Assembly (NCBI GenBank): GCA_028874365.1
Contig: JAPPJZ010000082.1
Span: 36,269-100,268 of the forward strand
DNA from: Chloroflexota bacterium
GTDB taxonomy: Bacteria; Chloroflexota; Dehalococcoidia; Bin125
Length of the DNA: 64,000 nucleotides
Reading direction: 5' to 3'
Shown here piece after piece: positions 1 through 8,818 of the stretch. Made by a program: the position numbers and the translations under genes. The notes under the pieces were generated by a model. That model was not told the origin of the DNA. It saw only the letters and a program-made list of their open reading frames with translations, and did no database searches. How positions within the stretch are numbered: position 1 is the stretch's first letter; every line of letters begins with the position of its first letter.

Positions 1-197
1 CGGTTGATGCGGTCGTCTACCCGGCCAACTCGTTCGCGATCCGCGAGGGACGTTTCGACGCCGAGGAACTGGAACCGGTGGCACAGTCCTGGCAACAGGC
101 GATAGAGAACGCCGTGCAACAAGCCGCGATTCCCGTCGCTCCATTGGCGCAATCGCTGGGAATCGCGGACCTGAGCGAGTGCACCCGTGTCGACTAG
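1..197 (+). CDS. C-terminal end of a truncated unidentified protein
   Basis: The frame that starts at base 3 is open from the window edge to a TAG at 195-197 and gives about 64 residues. The visible part has mixed, soluble-looking composition, with residues such as YPANSFAIREG and a probable helix around EPVAQSWQQAIENAVQQA. No membrane segment or catalytic motif is visible. The start lies outside the window. I do not recognise the family and assign no function. Confidence 0.6.
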   Translation, partial: VDAVVYPANSFAIREGRFDAEELEPVAQSWQQAIENAVQQAAIPVAPLAQSLGIADLSECTRVD

Positions 198-234
198 CCA
201 GGCCGGCCGGCCTGTGCTTGGGTGAACTGTTGCG

Positions 235-408
235 TCACTGAACCCGCAGACGGGCCACGAGGGCGATCATCAGGCCCATTGGACCCAGCGTCAGAACGGC
301 GATATCCACGGATCGCAAGATGTGCAGATGCCCGTTCAGCCGGACCAGCGCTGCCGCGCCGAACCCTAACCAGATGACGACAAGCAGGATTAGAAAGAAC
401 TCGAACAT
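235..408 (-). CDS. small hydrophobic membrane protein (57 aa)
   Basis: An ATG at 408 opens a 57-codon frame ending at TGA 235-237. The product is almost entirely hydrophobic: one probable transmembrane helix at residues 2-23 (starting MFEFFLILLVVIW), a short basic loop near LVRLNGHLHILR, and a second helix at about 34-53. Basic residues sit in the loop and at the C-terminus. This pattern is unlikely for a random frame in GC-rich DNA. No strong ribosome binding site is visible and the family is unknown. It faces the lipoprotein gene at 683 in a divergent arrangement. Confidence 0.45.
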   Translation of the reverse strand: MFEFFLILLVVIWLGFGAAALVRLNGHLHILRSVDIAVLTLGPMGLMIALVARLRVQ

Positions 409-682
409 GGACCGATTCGCTCTGGACCGATTGCTGGGCTTCAGTCGCTAACACCGACAGTTCGTTGGGGTTGGCCTACACCCGCGCGTCGCCGACGGTC
501 GTCATCGATTTACCGTGTCGCTCCCGCACTGAATCCTACAGATGTGTGAGCAGCACGTGTACCACAATGCAGAATCGGTCAAGTGCAGCACCAGATGGAC
601 TCATCTTCCGGCTGACACATTTCGGCAACATTTCGTCTCGATGGTGAGTGTCAACGCAGCATCTTCATGAAAGGAGCGCGCA

Positions 683-1792
683 ATGACACTCGCGAAGCTG
701 CTCAAAAGGACCGTCATAATCGGTCCAATCCTGGGAGCCGTGGTCGGTGGAGCAGTCCTGATCGGCTGCGCCTCCGGAGCGGACGACGGCCGCAACAACG
801 AACCGGCCGTGGCCAGCCAGGAAGCGTCCGAACAGAGAGAAAGCGATTCGAGAGGAGAACACGATCGAAACCGGGAACAGAGCCGCGAAGCCGGCGGCGA
901 ACATGGCAACGGCGGCGAATCCAGCCGCGAGAGCGGCCAACACAACGAGGCGCGCGAGCGCGGTGCTGAGTCCGGCGCCGCCGACGGCGGCGAGGCCAGC
1001 AGCGCCGACGCGCTCACTCGCGACGCCACGTTCGACGAAGTCCGCGGCGGCGCCCGACTGGTCCTCAAGTTCGACGATGCATCGAACTCGTTCCGCGGCA
1101 TCGTCGAAAACACCAGCGACCGCGTCCTGACTCGGGTTCGGGTCGAAGTCCACCTCGACAACGGGGCCGAGCTCGGCCCGACGACGCCGACCGACCTCTC
1201 GCCGGGCGAGACGCTCGACATCGTCCTCCCGTCGACGCCGGAGACATTCAATTCCTGGACCACCCACGCCGAGGTCGGGAGCGGTGAAGGCGGCGGCGAG
1301 CACGGCGAAGGCGGCCGTGAGAGCCGCGAAGCCGAGATGTCGAGTCCGATCACACCGCTCAACGAACCCTGGAGCGGCGTGCTCGGCGGCATCGCCGTGG
1401 ACGCGAGCTTCGACACAGCGACGGGGACGATGTACACGACCGTCCGCAACACCCTCGACGAAACGCTCTGTTTCGTCCAGTCGGAGCCGCACCTGAAGTC
1501 CGGTACGCGAACCGTGGGCGAGCTGGGACCCGACGTGATCGGCGACCTCGCGCCGGGACAAGAGGTGACCACCAGCATCTCGGTGGACAGTGAACCAGGG
1601 CTCGCGGACGTCTCGTTCGACGGCTACGTGGTGCACCTCGAAGTCTTCGACTGCAACGGTCCCGGCCCGCAACCTCACTCGGGTGAAGGCCGCGAGTCAT
1701 CCGGCAAGCGCGAGGCCGGCGAGCAGCACGGCGGCAATGGCGAGTCCGGAGGCGAACACGGCTCCCGCGGAGAGCGCGGCGGCCACGACTAG
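683..1792 (+). CDS. secreted lipoprotein with two beta-type repeats and charged low-complexity linkers
   Basis: The 369-residue product starts after a good AAAGGAG site at 669-675. It has a basic N-terminus, a hydrophobic segment (10-27) and a lipobox LIGC with Cys29, so it is probably a membrane-anchored lipoprotein. A long Glu/Arg/Ser/Gly/His-rich linker follows (about 35-110). Two similar domains come next: about 115-195 (containing FRGIVENTSDRVLTRVRVEV and DLSPGETLDIVL) and about 230-330 (containing TVRNTLDETLCFVQSEPHL and DLAPGQEVTTSISV). A second Gly/Glu/His-rich stretch separates them and a third ends the protein. The repeated core resembles FxLYD-like beta domains, but this is inference. 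It lies upstream of a two-component pair in the same direction. It could be a cell-surface sensor partner or simply an envelope protein. Confidence 0.8.
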   Translation: MTLAKLLKRTVIIGPILGAVVGGAVLIGCASGADDGRNNEPAVASQEASEQRESDSRGEHDRNREQSREAGGEHGNGGESSRESGQHNEARERGAESGAADGGEASSADALTRDATFDEVRGGARLVLKFDDASNSFRGIVENTSDRVLTRVRVEVHLDNGAELGPTTPTDLSPGETLDIVLPSTPETFNSWTTHAEVGSGEGGGEHGEGGRESREAEMSSPITPLNEPWSGVLGGIAVDASFDTATGTMYTTVRNTLDETLCFVQSEPHLKSGTRTVGELGPDVIGDLAPGQEVTTSISVDSEPGLADVSFDGYVVHLEVFDCNGPGPQPHSGEGRESSGKREAGEQHGGNGESGGEHGSRGERGGHD

Positions 1793-1859
1793 GACGGGCC
1801 TCGCCAGGCGCATCAGCGGGAGCTGCAAGGAATACAATCCGCGCAGTTCCGACTCAGCG

Positions 1860-1888
1860 GACGCGGCGCCCTCGCCGGGCGTCGCGTC
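1860..1888 (+). terminator. strong GC hairpin between lipoprotein and response regulator
   Basis: GACGCGGCGCCC (1860-1871) pairs with GGGCGTCGCGTC (1877-1888) across a 5-base loop. The only non-Watson-Crick position can form G-U in RNA. There is no U tract, so it may be a Rho-aided terminator, an attenuator or a processing site rather than a classical intrinsic terminator. It lies 27 bases before the response regulator start. Confidence 0.5.
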
Positions 1889-1915
1889 CTGGCGGAGCCG
1901 ACGCAAGGAACGACG

Positions 1916-2593
1916 ATGAGCGGCCAAGTCCTAATCGTTGAAGACGACCCGAGAATCGCCGAATGGGTGCGGATCTACTTCGAGCGAGCCGGATACACCG
2001 CCGAGGTCGCGCATGATGGTCAGACCGGTCTGGACCTGGCCCGCCGCCTCGCCCCCGACCTGATCATCCTCGACCTGACGCTTCCACGCCTCGACGGTGT
2101 TGACCTCTGCAGAATCCTTCGCCAAGAGTCGGATGTGCCGATCATCATGCTGACCGCCCGGGAAGCTCCCGCCCAGCGAATCGTCGGACTGGACAGCGGC
2201 GCCGACGACTACATTGTCAAGCCGTTCGACCCGAGAGAAGTGATCGCCCGTTCGGAGGCCGTGCTTCGCCGCGCTCGAGGCAAGGTGCAGCGACTGCTGA
2301 CCAGCGGGAGCATCAGCCTCAATGAGACGACGGGCACGGTCACCGTCAACCATGAGCCGGTCGACCTGAGCCAGACGCAGATTGCCTTGCTCGCGGCATT
2401 CATGCGGCACCCCAACCAGGTGCTGACTCGTGATCAGCTGATCTCGTTGACCTTTCACCACGAATTCGACGGCTTCGACCGCGCGATTGATAGCCAGGTC
2501 GCGCGCCTGCGCAAACGGATCGGCCACAAAGGCAAGCAGCCGATCCAGACCGTGTACGGCGCCGGCTATCGGTTCGTCACGGAGGACGACTGA
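1916..2593 (+). CDS. OmpR/PhoB-family response regulator
   Basis: The 225-residue protein has a receiver domain (about 4-117) with the acidic pair VEDD near residue 10, the phospho-acceptor Asp53 in LIILDLTLPRLDG, the conserved Thr in MLTAR and Lys in YIVKPFD. A winged-helix DNA-binding domain follows (about 130-222), ending in VYGAGYRF, as is usual for OmpR/PhoB. An AAGGA site precedes the ATG. Its stop TGA overlaps the kinase ATG (TGATG), so the two are translationally coupled. It should be phosphorylated by the downstream kinase and bind promoters; targets cannot be told from the window. The adjacent lipoprotein and the convergent ABC genes are candidates only by proximity. Confidence 0.95.
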   Translation: MSGQVLIVEDDPRIAEWVRIYFERAGYTAEVAHDGQTGLDLARRLAPDLIILDLTLPRLDGVDLCRILRQESDVPIIMLTAREAPAQRIVGLDSGADDYIVKPFDPREVIARSEAVLRRARGKVQRLLTSGSISLNETTGTVTVNHEPVDLSQTQIALLAAFMRHPNQVLTRDQLISLTFHHEFDGFDRAIDSQVARLRKRIGHKGKQPIQTVYGAGYRFVTEDD

Positions 2594-4050
2594 TGTCGCT
2601 GCGCGGGCGCATCACGGCTGCGACGGTGCTTGTGGTGATCCTCACCGTTCTGATCAGTTCCGTGGTGGCATACTTCGCCACCGAATCTCGCCTCGGTGTG
2701 TTCGTCGATCGGATCGGCGACGACGAAGCGAGCCGGCTTGCCCAGAGTCTCGGTCGGGCCTACACAGAGGCCGGCGGCTGGCAGAGCGCTGTAGCAGTGC
2801 TCGCAGAAGCCGGTTACACCTACGAGGAGATTGCTCAGCGCGAGCAATCGCAGCGCGGCGAGGAAAACCACGTCGAGCTCTTCCACCAGGACCCGATTCG
2901 CGTCGTCATCGTTGACCCAGACGGCCGGGTTGTATTGGACAACTTCGACGAGTTGCCGCCTGGGAGCAGCGCCTCGAGTCTGGACGGACATCGCGAGCCG
3001 GTGGTCGCTGTGGCTTCCGACCAACCGGTCGGACACGTCTTTGTTGACGTCAACCACGAACTCCTCTCGAGCGAGTCTCAAGGATTTCTGAGCACGTTGC
3101 TCGTCATCATCCTGGCAGGAGGCCTGGTCACGGTCGGCCTGGCAATCGGGCTCGCCGTCTGGTTGTCCAGGCGCATCACCGCCCCGGTACGGGCATTGAC
3201 CGAGGCCACTCAGGCGGTCGCACAGGGCGACACGACCCGCCTGCGCGTCACTACGCCCGACGAGTTGGGCCAGATGAGCGACGCCTTCAACCGAATGACC
3301 TCCACGCTGGAGACCCAGCGCGAGCTCCGCCGACAGCTGGTCAACGACGTATCGCACGAGCTGAACACTCCGCTGAGTGTGATCCAACTCGAAGCCGCTG
3401 GGCTACGCGATGGACTGCAGTCGGCCGACACCGCATCCGGCCACATCATTCAGGAAGTAGAGCGGTTGCGCGGTCTCGTGACCGACCTCGACTGGCTCGC
3501 CGAGACAGATCACGGAGAACTGCGGCTCAACCTGGAGCCGACGCCGCTCGACGAAGTGATCAGCGTCGAGCTCGAGCGCTGGCAGCCTCAGGCCCAGGCT
3601 CGCCGAGTGTCCTTGTCACCGGACGTTGTGGCAGATTTGCCGGATGTGGAAGTCGACAGGAGCCGGATGAGTCAGGCGCTTGGCAACGTCATAGCCAACG
3701 CGATCAACAGCGTCGAGCCGGGCGGGAACATCGTGCTCAGCGCGCGAGCGGACTCCGACGAAGGGGTAAGCATTTCCATCGTCGACGATGGCATTGGAAT
3801 CGATCCGCTGGATCTGCCGCATATCTTCGAGCGCTTCTATCGCGCCGAGCGGACTCGCGCTCGAGGCACCCGTGGTTCCGGCCTGGGACTCGCGATTACC
3901 CGCACCATCGTTGAAGCGCACGGGGGCACGATCACTGCGTTCAGCGCAGGTCCGGGTCAGGGCGCGGCCGTGACGATCAGGTTGCCGGTGGCCAACGCTG
4001 CAGCGGCGATGCGCACAACCTCAACCGCCGCTGAGCTTCGGAGCGAATGA
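2593..4050 (+). CDS. membrane sensor histidine kinase
   Basis: The 485-residue protein has transmembrane helix 1 (about 9-29), an extracytoplasmic sensing region (about 30-168), helix 2 (about 169-190), a HAMP linker (about 191-245), a HisKA dimerisation domain with the phospho-acceptor His255 in NDVSHELNTPLSV, and a C-terminal HATPase domain. That domain shows an N-box (GNVIANAINSV), a G1 box (DDGIGI) and a G2 box (GSGLGLAI). Length and order are typical of class I kinases. It is coupled to the response regulator by a 1-base overlap. The sensor region is not recognisably PAS or Cache, so the stimulus is unknown. The gene is convergent with the ABC gene ending at 4098. Confidence 0.95.
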   Translation: MSLRGRITAATVLVVILTVLISSVVAYFATESRLGVFVDRIGDDEASRLAQSLGRAYTEAGGWQSAVAVLAEAGYTYEEIAQREQSQRGEENHVELFHQDPIRVVIVDPDGRVVLDNFDELPPGSSASSLDGHREPVVAVASDQPVGHVFVDVNHELLSSESQGFLSTLLVIILAGGLVTVGLAIGLAVWLSRRITAPVRALTEATQAVAQGDTTRLRVTTPDELGQMSDAFNRMTSTLETQRELRRQLVNDVSHELNTPLSVIQLEAAGLRDGLQSADTASGHIIQEVERLRGLVTDLDWLAETDHGELRLNLEPTPLDEVISVELERWQPQAQARRVSLSPDVVADLPDVEVDRSRMSQALGNVIANAINSVEPGGNIVLSARADSDEGVSISIVDDGIGIDPLDLPHIFERFYRAERTRARGTRGSGLGLAITRTIVEAHGGTITAFSAGPGQGAAVTIRLPVANAAAAMRTTSTAAELRSE

Positions 4051-4097
4051 GATGCCCGGGGCAGCGTCGAGTCGCAGTCCCGAGTGTTCGGCGCTGT

Positions 4098-5867
4098 TCA
4101 GTCCGCGGCGACCTTGCCGGCTAGGTGTTCGGACGGGACCGAGGCCACTCGCCAACCTGCGGCTCGTACCCGCTCTCGCCAGAATGACGCGTATCGACCC
4201 GCCAGCTCGAACAGCTCCGCGTGCGAGCCGCGCTCGACGATTCGCCCCTCATCCAGCACCAGGATCTGATCGGCGGCCTGCACCGTTTGCAGTCGGTGGG
4301 CGACCACAAGCAAGGTCTTGTTGTGCGTGAGCGCTTGGAGGGCCTGCTGTACGGCGCGTTCGTTGATCGGGTCAAGCGCGGCGGTTGCTTCATCAAGCAG
4401 GACGATTGGCGCATCCTTCAGGATCGCCCGGGCGATCGAGACGCGCTGACGCTCGCCGCCCGAGAGTCGCGCTCCTCCTTCGCCGACGCTTGCTGCCCAT
4501 CCTTCAGGCAGACGTTCGGCGATCTCGTTGACGCGGGCCAATGCTGCCGCTGCACGGACCTCCGCGTCGCTGGCGTCCGGTCGGCCGAGACGGATGTTTT
4601 CTTCAATCGTGCCATCGAACAGGTAGACATCCTGGAAGACGACGGAGATCTGCCGCATCAGCACCTCGGTCGATAGCTCACGAACGTCAACGCCGCCGAT
4701 TCGCACGGTTCCTGAGCCGACGTCCCAGAACCGGGCGATTAGCCGAAGGATCGTCGTCTTGCCGGCGCCCGAGGGTCCGACAATGGCGGTCATCGTGCGT
4801 TCGGGCGCAGTCAGGCTGATTTGGTCCAGGACTGTGTGCTTCTCGTACGCGAAACTGACCGACTCGAACGAAATGCTCGCATTGGCCGGCTGTCGCGACT
4901 CCTCGGTCTCGGGCAGCGCGGCGGTGGCAAACACCGTTTCCATGCGTCCCAGGCTGTTGCGGCTGATACGCAGCGCGCCACCGAGATCCGCGGCCTCGAT
5001 CATCGGATCGACGTAACGCGCCGCCAGGACCAGGATCGCCAGAAGTTCCGCGACCTCGATGCTGCCGCCCAGCGCCAGGTTGAGGCCAAACAACAGCAGG
5101 ACGGTAAACGCGAGTTGCACGACGAGGACGAATCCGGCGAGCCCGGGCGCCGCGATGAGCAGTTGCGATCGTCCGGCATCGTGCTGCTCTTGCAGCGCGT
5201 CGTCGAGTTGTTTGAAGCTGCGCGTGGAGTAGCCGAATCCGCGTAAGACGGCCTGCGTCTGCGCGAACTCAACGACCCGGTTCGACGCGTCAACCTTGGC
5301 TTCGTCGCTGCGGTGGTCCGTCTTCTGAACCAGCCCGGCCGACCATTGGTACACCACCCAGGCAAGCGGCGCGGTGATCGCGGCAGCCAGCGCGAGTCGC
5401 CAATCGAACGCGAACATCACGATGATCACGGTCACCGGCGTCACGAACGCATTCACGACCGGGCGCAACAGGTGGGCGGGCACGCCCATCACGTCGATCA
5501 CGCCCTGGCTGGTCAGGCGGCCCAGGCTGCCGACCCGCGTCGCGTCGAACCAGCCGAGCGGCAACTGCGCGATCTTGTCCCCCAGACGCTCGAACAAGCC
5601 CCGACCCAGGTTGATCGCGGAAATGAAGCCAAGCATCTGGGTGACCCAGCGCACGATCCCATACGCCGCGAGCACGCTGGCCATGGCCCCAAGCCAGATC
5701 CAGGCGGTGGCGTAGTCGCCGTCGAATGTGGCCCGCAACAGCGGCACCAGCAGCGCGAATCCGACCCCCGTGAGGATCGACTCAAGCGCCAGACCAAAGA
5801 TGTTCGCGCGTAGTCTGCGCCCGTGCGGCAACGACGCAGGCAATAGCTGCAGTAGTTGGAAGATCAT
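4098..5867 (-). CDS. ABC half-transporter (fused permease-ATPase), second of a pair
   Basis: The 589-residue protein has a type I exporter-fold membrane domain (about 20-300, hydrophobic helices) and an ATPase domain with Walker A GPSGAGKT (364-371), signature LSGGE (468-472), Walker B IVLLDEAT and a switch His in VVAHR. Its start overlaps the stop of the upstream half-transporter by 4 bases (ATGA), so the two almost certainly form a heterodimer. The membrane domain carries a QLPLGWFDATRVG motif. To my eye this recalls the IrtAB/YbtPQ branch, which uses the exporter fold for siderophore import, so transport direction is uncertain. A 23-residue tail follows the ATPase. This is the last gene of the leftward array. 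Confidence 0.9.
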   Translation of the reverse strand: MIFQLLQLLPASLPHGRRLRANIFGLALESILTGVGFALLVPLLRATFDGDYATAWIWLGAMASVLAAYGIVRWVTQMLGFISAINLGRGLFERLGDKIAQLPLGWFDATRVGSLGRLTSQGVIDVMGVPAHLLRPVVNAFVTPVTVIIVMFAFDWRLALAAAITAPLAWVVYQWSAGLVQKTDHRSDEAKVDASNRVVEFAQTQAVLRGFGYSTRSFKQLDDALQEQHDAGRSQLLIAAPGLAGFVLVVQLAFTVLLLFGLNLALGGSIEVAELLAILVLAARYVDPMIEAADLGGALRISRNSLGRMETVFATAALPETEESRQPANASISFESVSFAYEKHTVLDQISLTAPERTMTAIVGPSGAGKTTILRLIARFWDVGSGTVRIGGVDVRELSTEVLMRQISVVFQDVYLFDGTIEENIRLGRPDASDAEVRAAAALARVNEIAERLPEGWAASVGEGGARLSGGERQRVSIARAILKDAPIVLLDEATAALDPINERAVQQALQALTHNKTLLVVAHRLQTVQAADQILVLDEGRIVERGSHAELFELAGRYASFWRERVRAAGWRVASVPSEHLAGKVAAD

Positions 5868-7651
5868 CCGACCACCTCCCCAACCTGGCTGGCCTCCCAG
5901 AGCCTGCGATAGACGCCCTCGCGAGCAAGCAACTCCTGGTGTGTTCCGCGCTCGACGATTCGCCCCGCTTCCAGCACGCAGATCTGGTCGGCGCCGACGA
6001 TCGTATGCAGCCGGTGAGCGATCACGAGCAGGGTGCGGCCCGAAATCAGTTCTGAGATCGCATCCTGGATCGACGCCTCCGCCTCCGGATCGGCGAACGC
6101 CGTCGCCTCATCCAAGACGAGGATCGGGGTGTCGGCGAGCACGGCGCGCGCGATCGAAACGCGTTGCGCCTCGCCGCCTGACAGGACAGCATCCTCGCCG
6201 GCGACGGAGTCGTAGCCCCGAGGCAACTCCAGGATTCGCTCATGGATCTGTGCCGTCCGAGCGGCGCGTTCGACATCCTCAAATGAAGCGTCCGGCCGCG
6301 CGAGTGCGATGTTGTCGCGAATCGACATACGCAACAGCTGCACGTCCTGGAACACCAGCCCAACCTGCCGATAGAGTTCATCGCTGCTAATCTCATCGAC
6401 CGGCACGCCTCCGATCGTGATCCGTCCCTCGGATGTGTCCCAGAATCGCGGCAGCAGCCGGGCCAGCGTGCTCTTGCCCGATCCGGACGGACCGACCAAC
6501 GCGGTGACCGTGCCCGGTTCAAGGGTCAGGTCAACCTCGCGAACCGCCTCGTTCCTGCCGTCGTAAGAGAAGCTGACCTGCTCGAACGTGACCCGTGTAC
6601 CAACCGGTGTACGCGGATCCTCGGCTTCCGGCAGCGACGGCGTGTCAAGCACCGCAGCCACTCGATCGGCGGCTCGCTGCGCCAACATCAAGTCGTTCTG
6701 TGCGAAGGACAGCGTGAGGAAGGCGGCAGCCAGACTCGGACCGAGGATGATGAACGGAAGGAGGTCAATCGGCTCGATCGCACCGCTGGCCGTCATTCCC
6801 AGGCCGATCGCGACGATGACGACCATCGCGAAGATCGGCGACATCACGGTGTTCCCCGCCGAGATCCATGGAATCTGGCCTCTCACCCAGTCCCAGAAGT
6901 AGTCAACGAACCGGTTGGCGTGTTCCACGAACTGGCGATACGAGCGCCGCGCCTGGCCATATGTCTTGACCACGGCGATTCCCTGCACAAACGCGATGGA
7001 CGATGCATTCACGTCCTCCAGCGCCTGGTCGTAGGCCACCATCTTCTCGCCGAATCCTCGGTACATGAACCCGTACAACACGATGCCGCCGACGATGGGG
7101 ATGAGGGCGACGAGCGCCATTCGCCAGTCAACGATGAACAGATAGACCAGAGCGGTCACTGGTGTGACCAATGCCCCGACGATGTTGGTGTACGAGTGAC
7201 CGACGATGTGGTGGAGCGTCGAGACATCGTCCTCGAGCGCCTTCTTGACGGCTCCCGAGTTGCGGTCGTTGAACCATCCCAGGGGAACAGTGCTGAGTTG
7301 GGTGGCCATGCTGCGGCGGAGGTAAAACTGGAAGTCCACGTCGGCGAAGTGCGTGATCGCTCCTGAGGCCATCTTGAAGATGAACTGGAGCAGCATCGCC
7401 CCGGCCCCAAGCCCGGCGATCAGCCAGGCCCTGCGTTCGTCCGTCGGACCGTCCGCCAGTAGCACGCGGCCGATCTCAGCGACGGCGATGAACGGCATCA
7501 CGCCAAGCGCCGAACTGATCGCTTGAAGCACGCAGGCGACTGCGATGGTGCCCCTCAGGGGCTCGACGAGCCGTCCAACCTGTGAGCCGGGCGCCGACGC
7601 CTCCTGTTCAGCATCAGCGAACAGCTCGCTAGCAGCATCTGCGGTGGTCAT
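5864..7651 (-). CDS. ABC half-transporter (fused permease-ATPase), first of a pair
   Basis: The 595-residue product has a membrane domain (about 35-330) followed by an ATPase domain with Walker A GPSGSGKS (387-394), signature LSGGEAQ, Walker B ILVLDEAT and switch His in VIAHR. The membrane domain contains LSTVPLGWFNDRNSGAV, paired with the similar motif in its partner. The ATG is preceded by AGGAAG at a sensible distance, and 120 bases of AT-richer DNA separate it from the oxidoreductase gene, so it may have its own promoter. Its 3' end overlaps the next half-transporter by 4 bases. The substrate is not deducible; a peptide, lipid or metallophore are the common choices for this fold. Confidence 0.9.
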   Translation of the reverse strand: MTTADAASELFADAEQEASAPGSQVGRLVEPLRGTIAVACVLQAISSALGVMPFIAVAEIGRVLLADGPTDERRAWLIAGLGAGAMLLQFIFKMASGAITHFADVDFQFYLRRSMATQLSTVPLGWFNDRNSGAVKKALEDDVSTLHHIVGHSYTNIVGALVTPVTALVYLFIVDWRMALVALIPIVGGIVLYGFMYRGFGEKMVAYDQALEDVNASSIAFVQGIAVVKTYGQARRSYRQFVEHANRFVDYFWDWVRGQIPWISAGNTVMSPIFAMVVIVAIGLGMTASGAIEPIDLLPFIILGPSLAAAFLTLSFAQNDLMLAQRAADRVAAVLDTPSLPEAEDPRTPVGTRVTFEQVSFSYDGRNEAVREVDLTLEPGTVTALVGPSGSGKSTLARLLPRFWDTSEGRITIGGVPVDEISSDELYRQVGLVFQDVQLLRMSIRDNIALARPDASFEDVERAARTAQIHERILELPRGYDSVAGEDAVLSGGEAQRVSIARAVLADTPILVLDEATAFADPEAEASIQDAISELISGRTLLVIAHRLHTIVGADQICVLEAGRIVERGTHQELLAREGVYRRLWEASQVGEVVG

Positions 7652-7771
7652 ATGCGCTTCCTGTCAGACGGATCGGCTGTCGTGACATTAATTTCAGTTC
7701 ATGCAAAATAACACTGCCTCGGCCTGTGCTCTATCGGCCCGACAATCGAACGCCGTGGCTGGCTTGCCCGG

Positions 7772-8818
7772 TCACGGCTGCGCGCGCCCGCTAGACCGCA
7801 AATGAGGCATGACATCGACGGCGAAGCGACGAATCGATTCGAGCGTCGCCTGCGGTTCACCCAGCGGTTCCATGTACAGCGCAAAGTTGCGCGCGCCGGT
7901 CGCGGCGATGAACTCGTCGAACCAGTCCACCACCCGTCCCGGCGGACCGACCGGGCTCTGTCCAATCACGCTGGCAACAAGCGCGGGGGTCATCTCGGCG
8001 CGCACCGACAGATCGAGTTCCGGATCCTGCAGACCCGGGTGATTACCCGTGTTGAACGACGCGAGCATCCCCGCCGACATGCGTTTCCGCGCCGATCCTT
8101 CGTCGTCCTCCACCAGGCAAGGGATCGAGTGCAGATGATCGATGTCGCCGTCCCAGCCGTGCTCCTGCGCGAAGCCCCGATACTGCTCGATCGTCTTCAC
8201 CCGGCTCTCGGTGTCGGCCGCGAAGTAGAACTGCAGCGGCAGGCGCAGCCGCGCGGCGACCTCGACTGCCTCCGGCGTGGCCGTCGCGACGTACACCGGA
8301 GGATGTGGCTGTGTCCGGGGCCGAGGACGCACGGTCACTGACTCGTACGCGAACAGTTCGTTCTCGCTGGTGACCCCGCGATTCGACAGGGCGTCGACCA
8401 CCGCTGTCACGACTGCTTCGATACCGACCGACCAGCGTTCGGTGGGGACGGAGAGAACGTCGTAGTCGAGCGAATAGCCGCCGCGACCCAAGCCAAGATC
8501 GAGTCGTCCACCGCTGACCTGGTCGAGAATCGCCGCTTGCTCTGCGAGCGTGATCGGGTGGACCAGCGGGGCCAACACCACCGCCGTGCCAACGCGGATC
8601 CGCCGAGTCAGGCCGAGCAGGTAGCCGGCCAGCGTCAGAGCCTGCGAGCACACTCCGAAGTCGATGAAGTGATGCTCGGTCACCCACAGCCGGTCATAGC
8701 CGAGCGACTCTGCCAGGCTGGCGGAGTCGACAGAGAGCTGCAGTGCCGCAGCATCATCGACGCCCTCAAAGACGCCATTGTTCAGAAACAGTCCAAACTG
8801 CATCAGCATCGACTCCAT
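7772..8818 (-). CDS. luciferase-like flavin-dependent oxidoreductase (LLM class)
   Basis: The product is up to 348 residues with a bacterial-luciferase-like TIM-barrel pattern: MQFGLFLNNG at the first strand, YDRLWVTEHHF, RIRVGTAVVLAPLVHP, GRLDLGLGRGG and PPVYVATATPEAVE. Such enzymes use FMN or F420 for monooxygenation or related oxidations of small organics. The first ATG abuts the stop of the fused ATPase gene. A better-placed start may be the third Met (8803), which has GGAG nine bases upstream and gives a typical N-terminus. It is probably co-transcribed with the dipeptide-type ABC genes, suggesting it acts on the imported compound. The substrate is unknown. Confidence 0.88.
   Translation of the reverse strand: MESMLMQFGLFLNNGVFEGVDDAAALQLSVDSASLAESLGYDRLWVTEHHFIDFGVCSQALTLAGYLLGLTRRIRVGTAVVLAPLVHPITLAEQAAILDQVSGGRLDLGLGRGGYSLDYDVLSVPTERWSVGIEAVVTAVVDALSNRGVTSENELFAYESVTVRPRPRTQPHPPVYVATATPEAVEVAARLRLPLQFYFAADTESRVKTIEQYRGFAQEHGWDGDIDHLHSIPCLVEDDEGSARKRMSAGMLASFNTGNHPGLQDPELDLSVRAEMTPALVASVIGQSPVGPPGRVVDWFDEFIAATGARNFALYMEPLGEPQATLESIRRFAVDVMPHLRSSGRAQP

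Noticed and set aside
601..1678. Long minus-strand frames opposite the lipoprotein gene
   Set aside because: They are antisense to a gene with a signal, lipobox and ribosome binding site. Their composition (Ser/Arg/Pro-rich or repetitive Val/Ala) follows from GC-rich codon mirroring.
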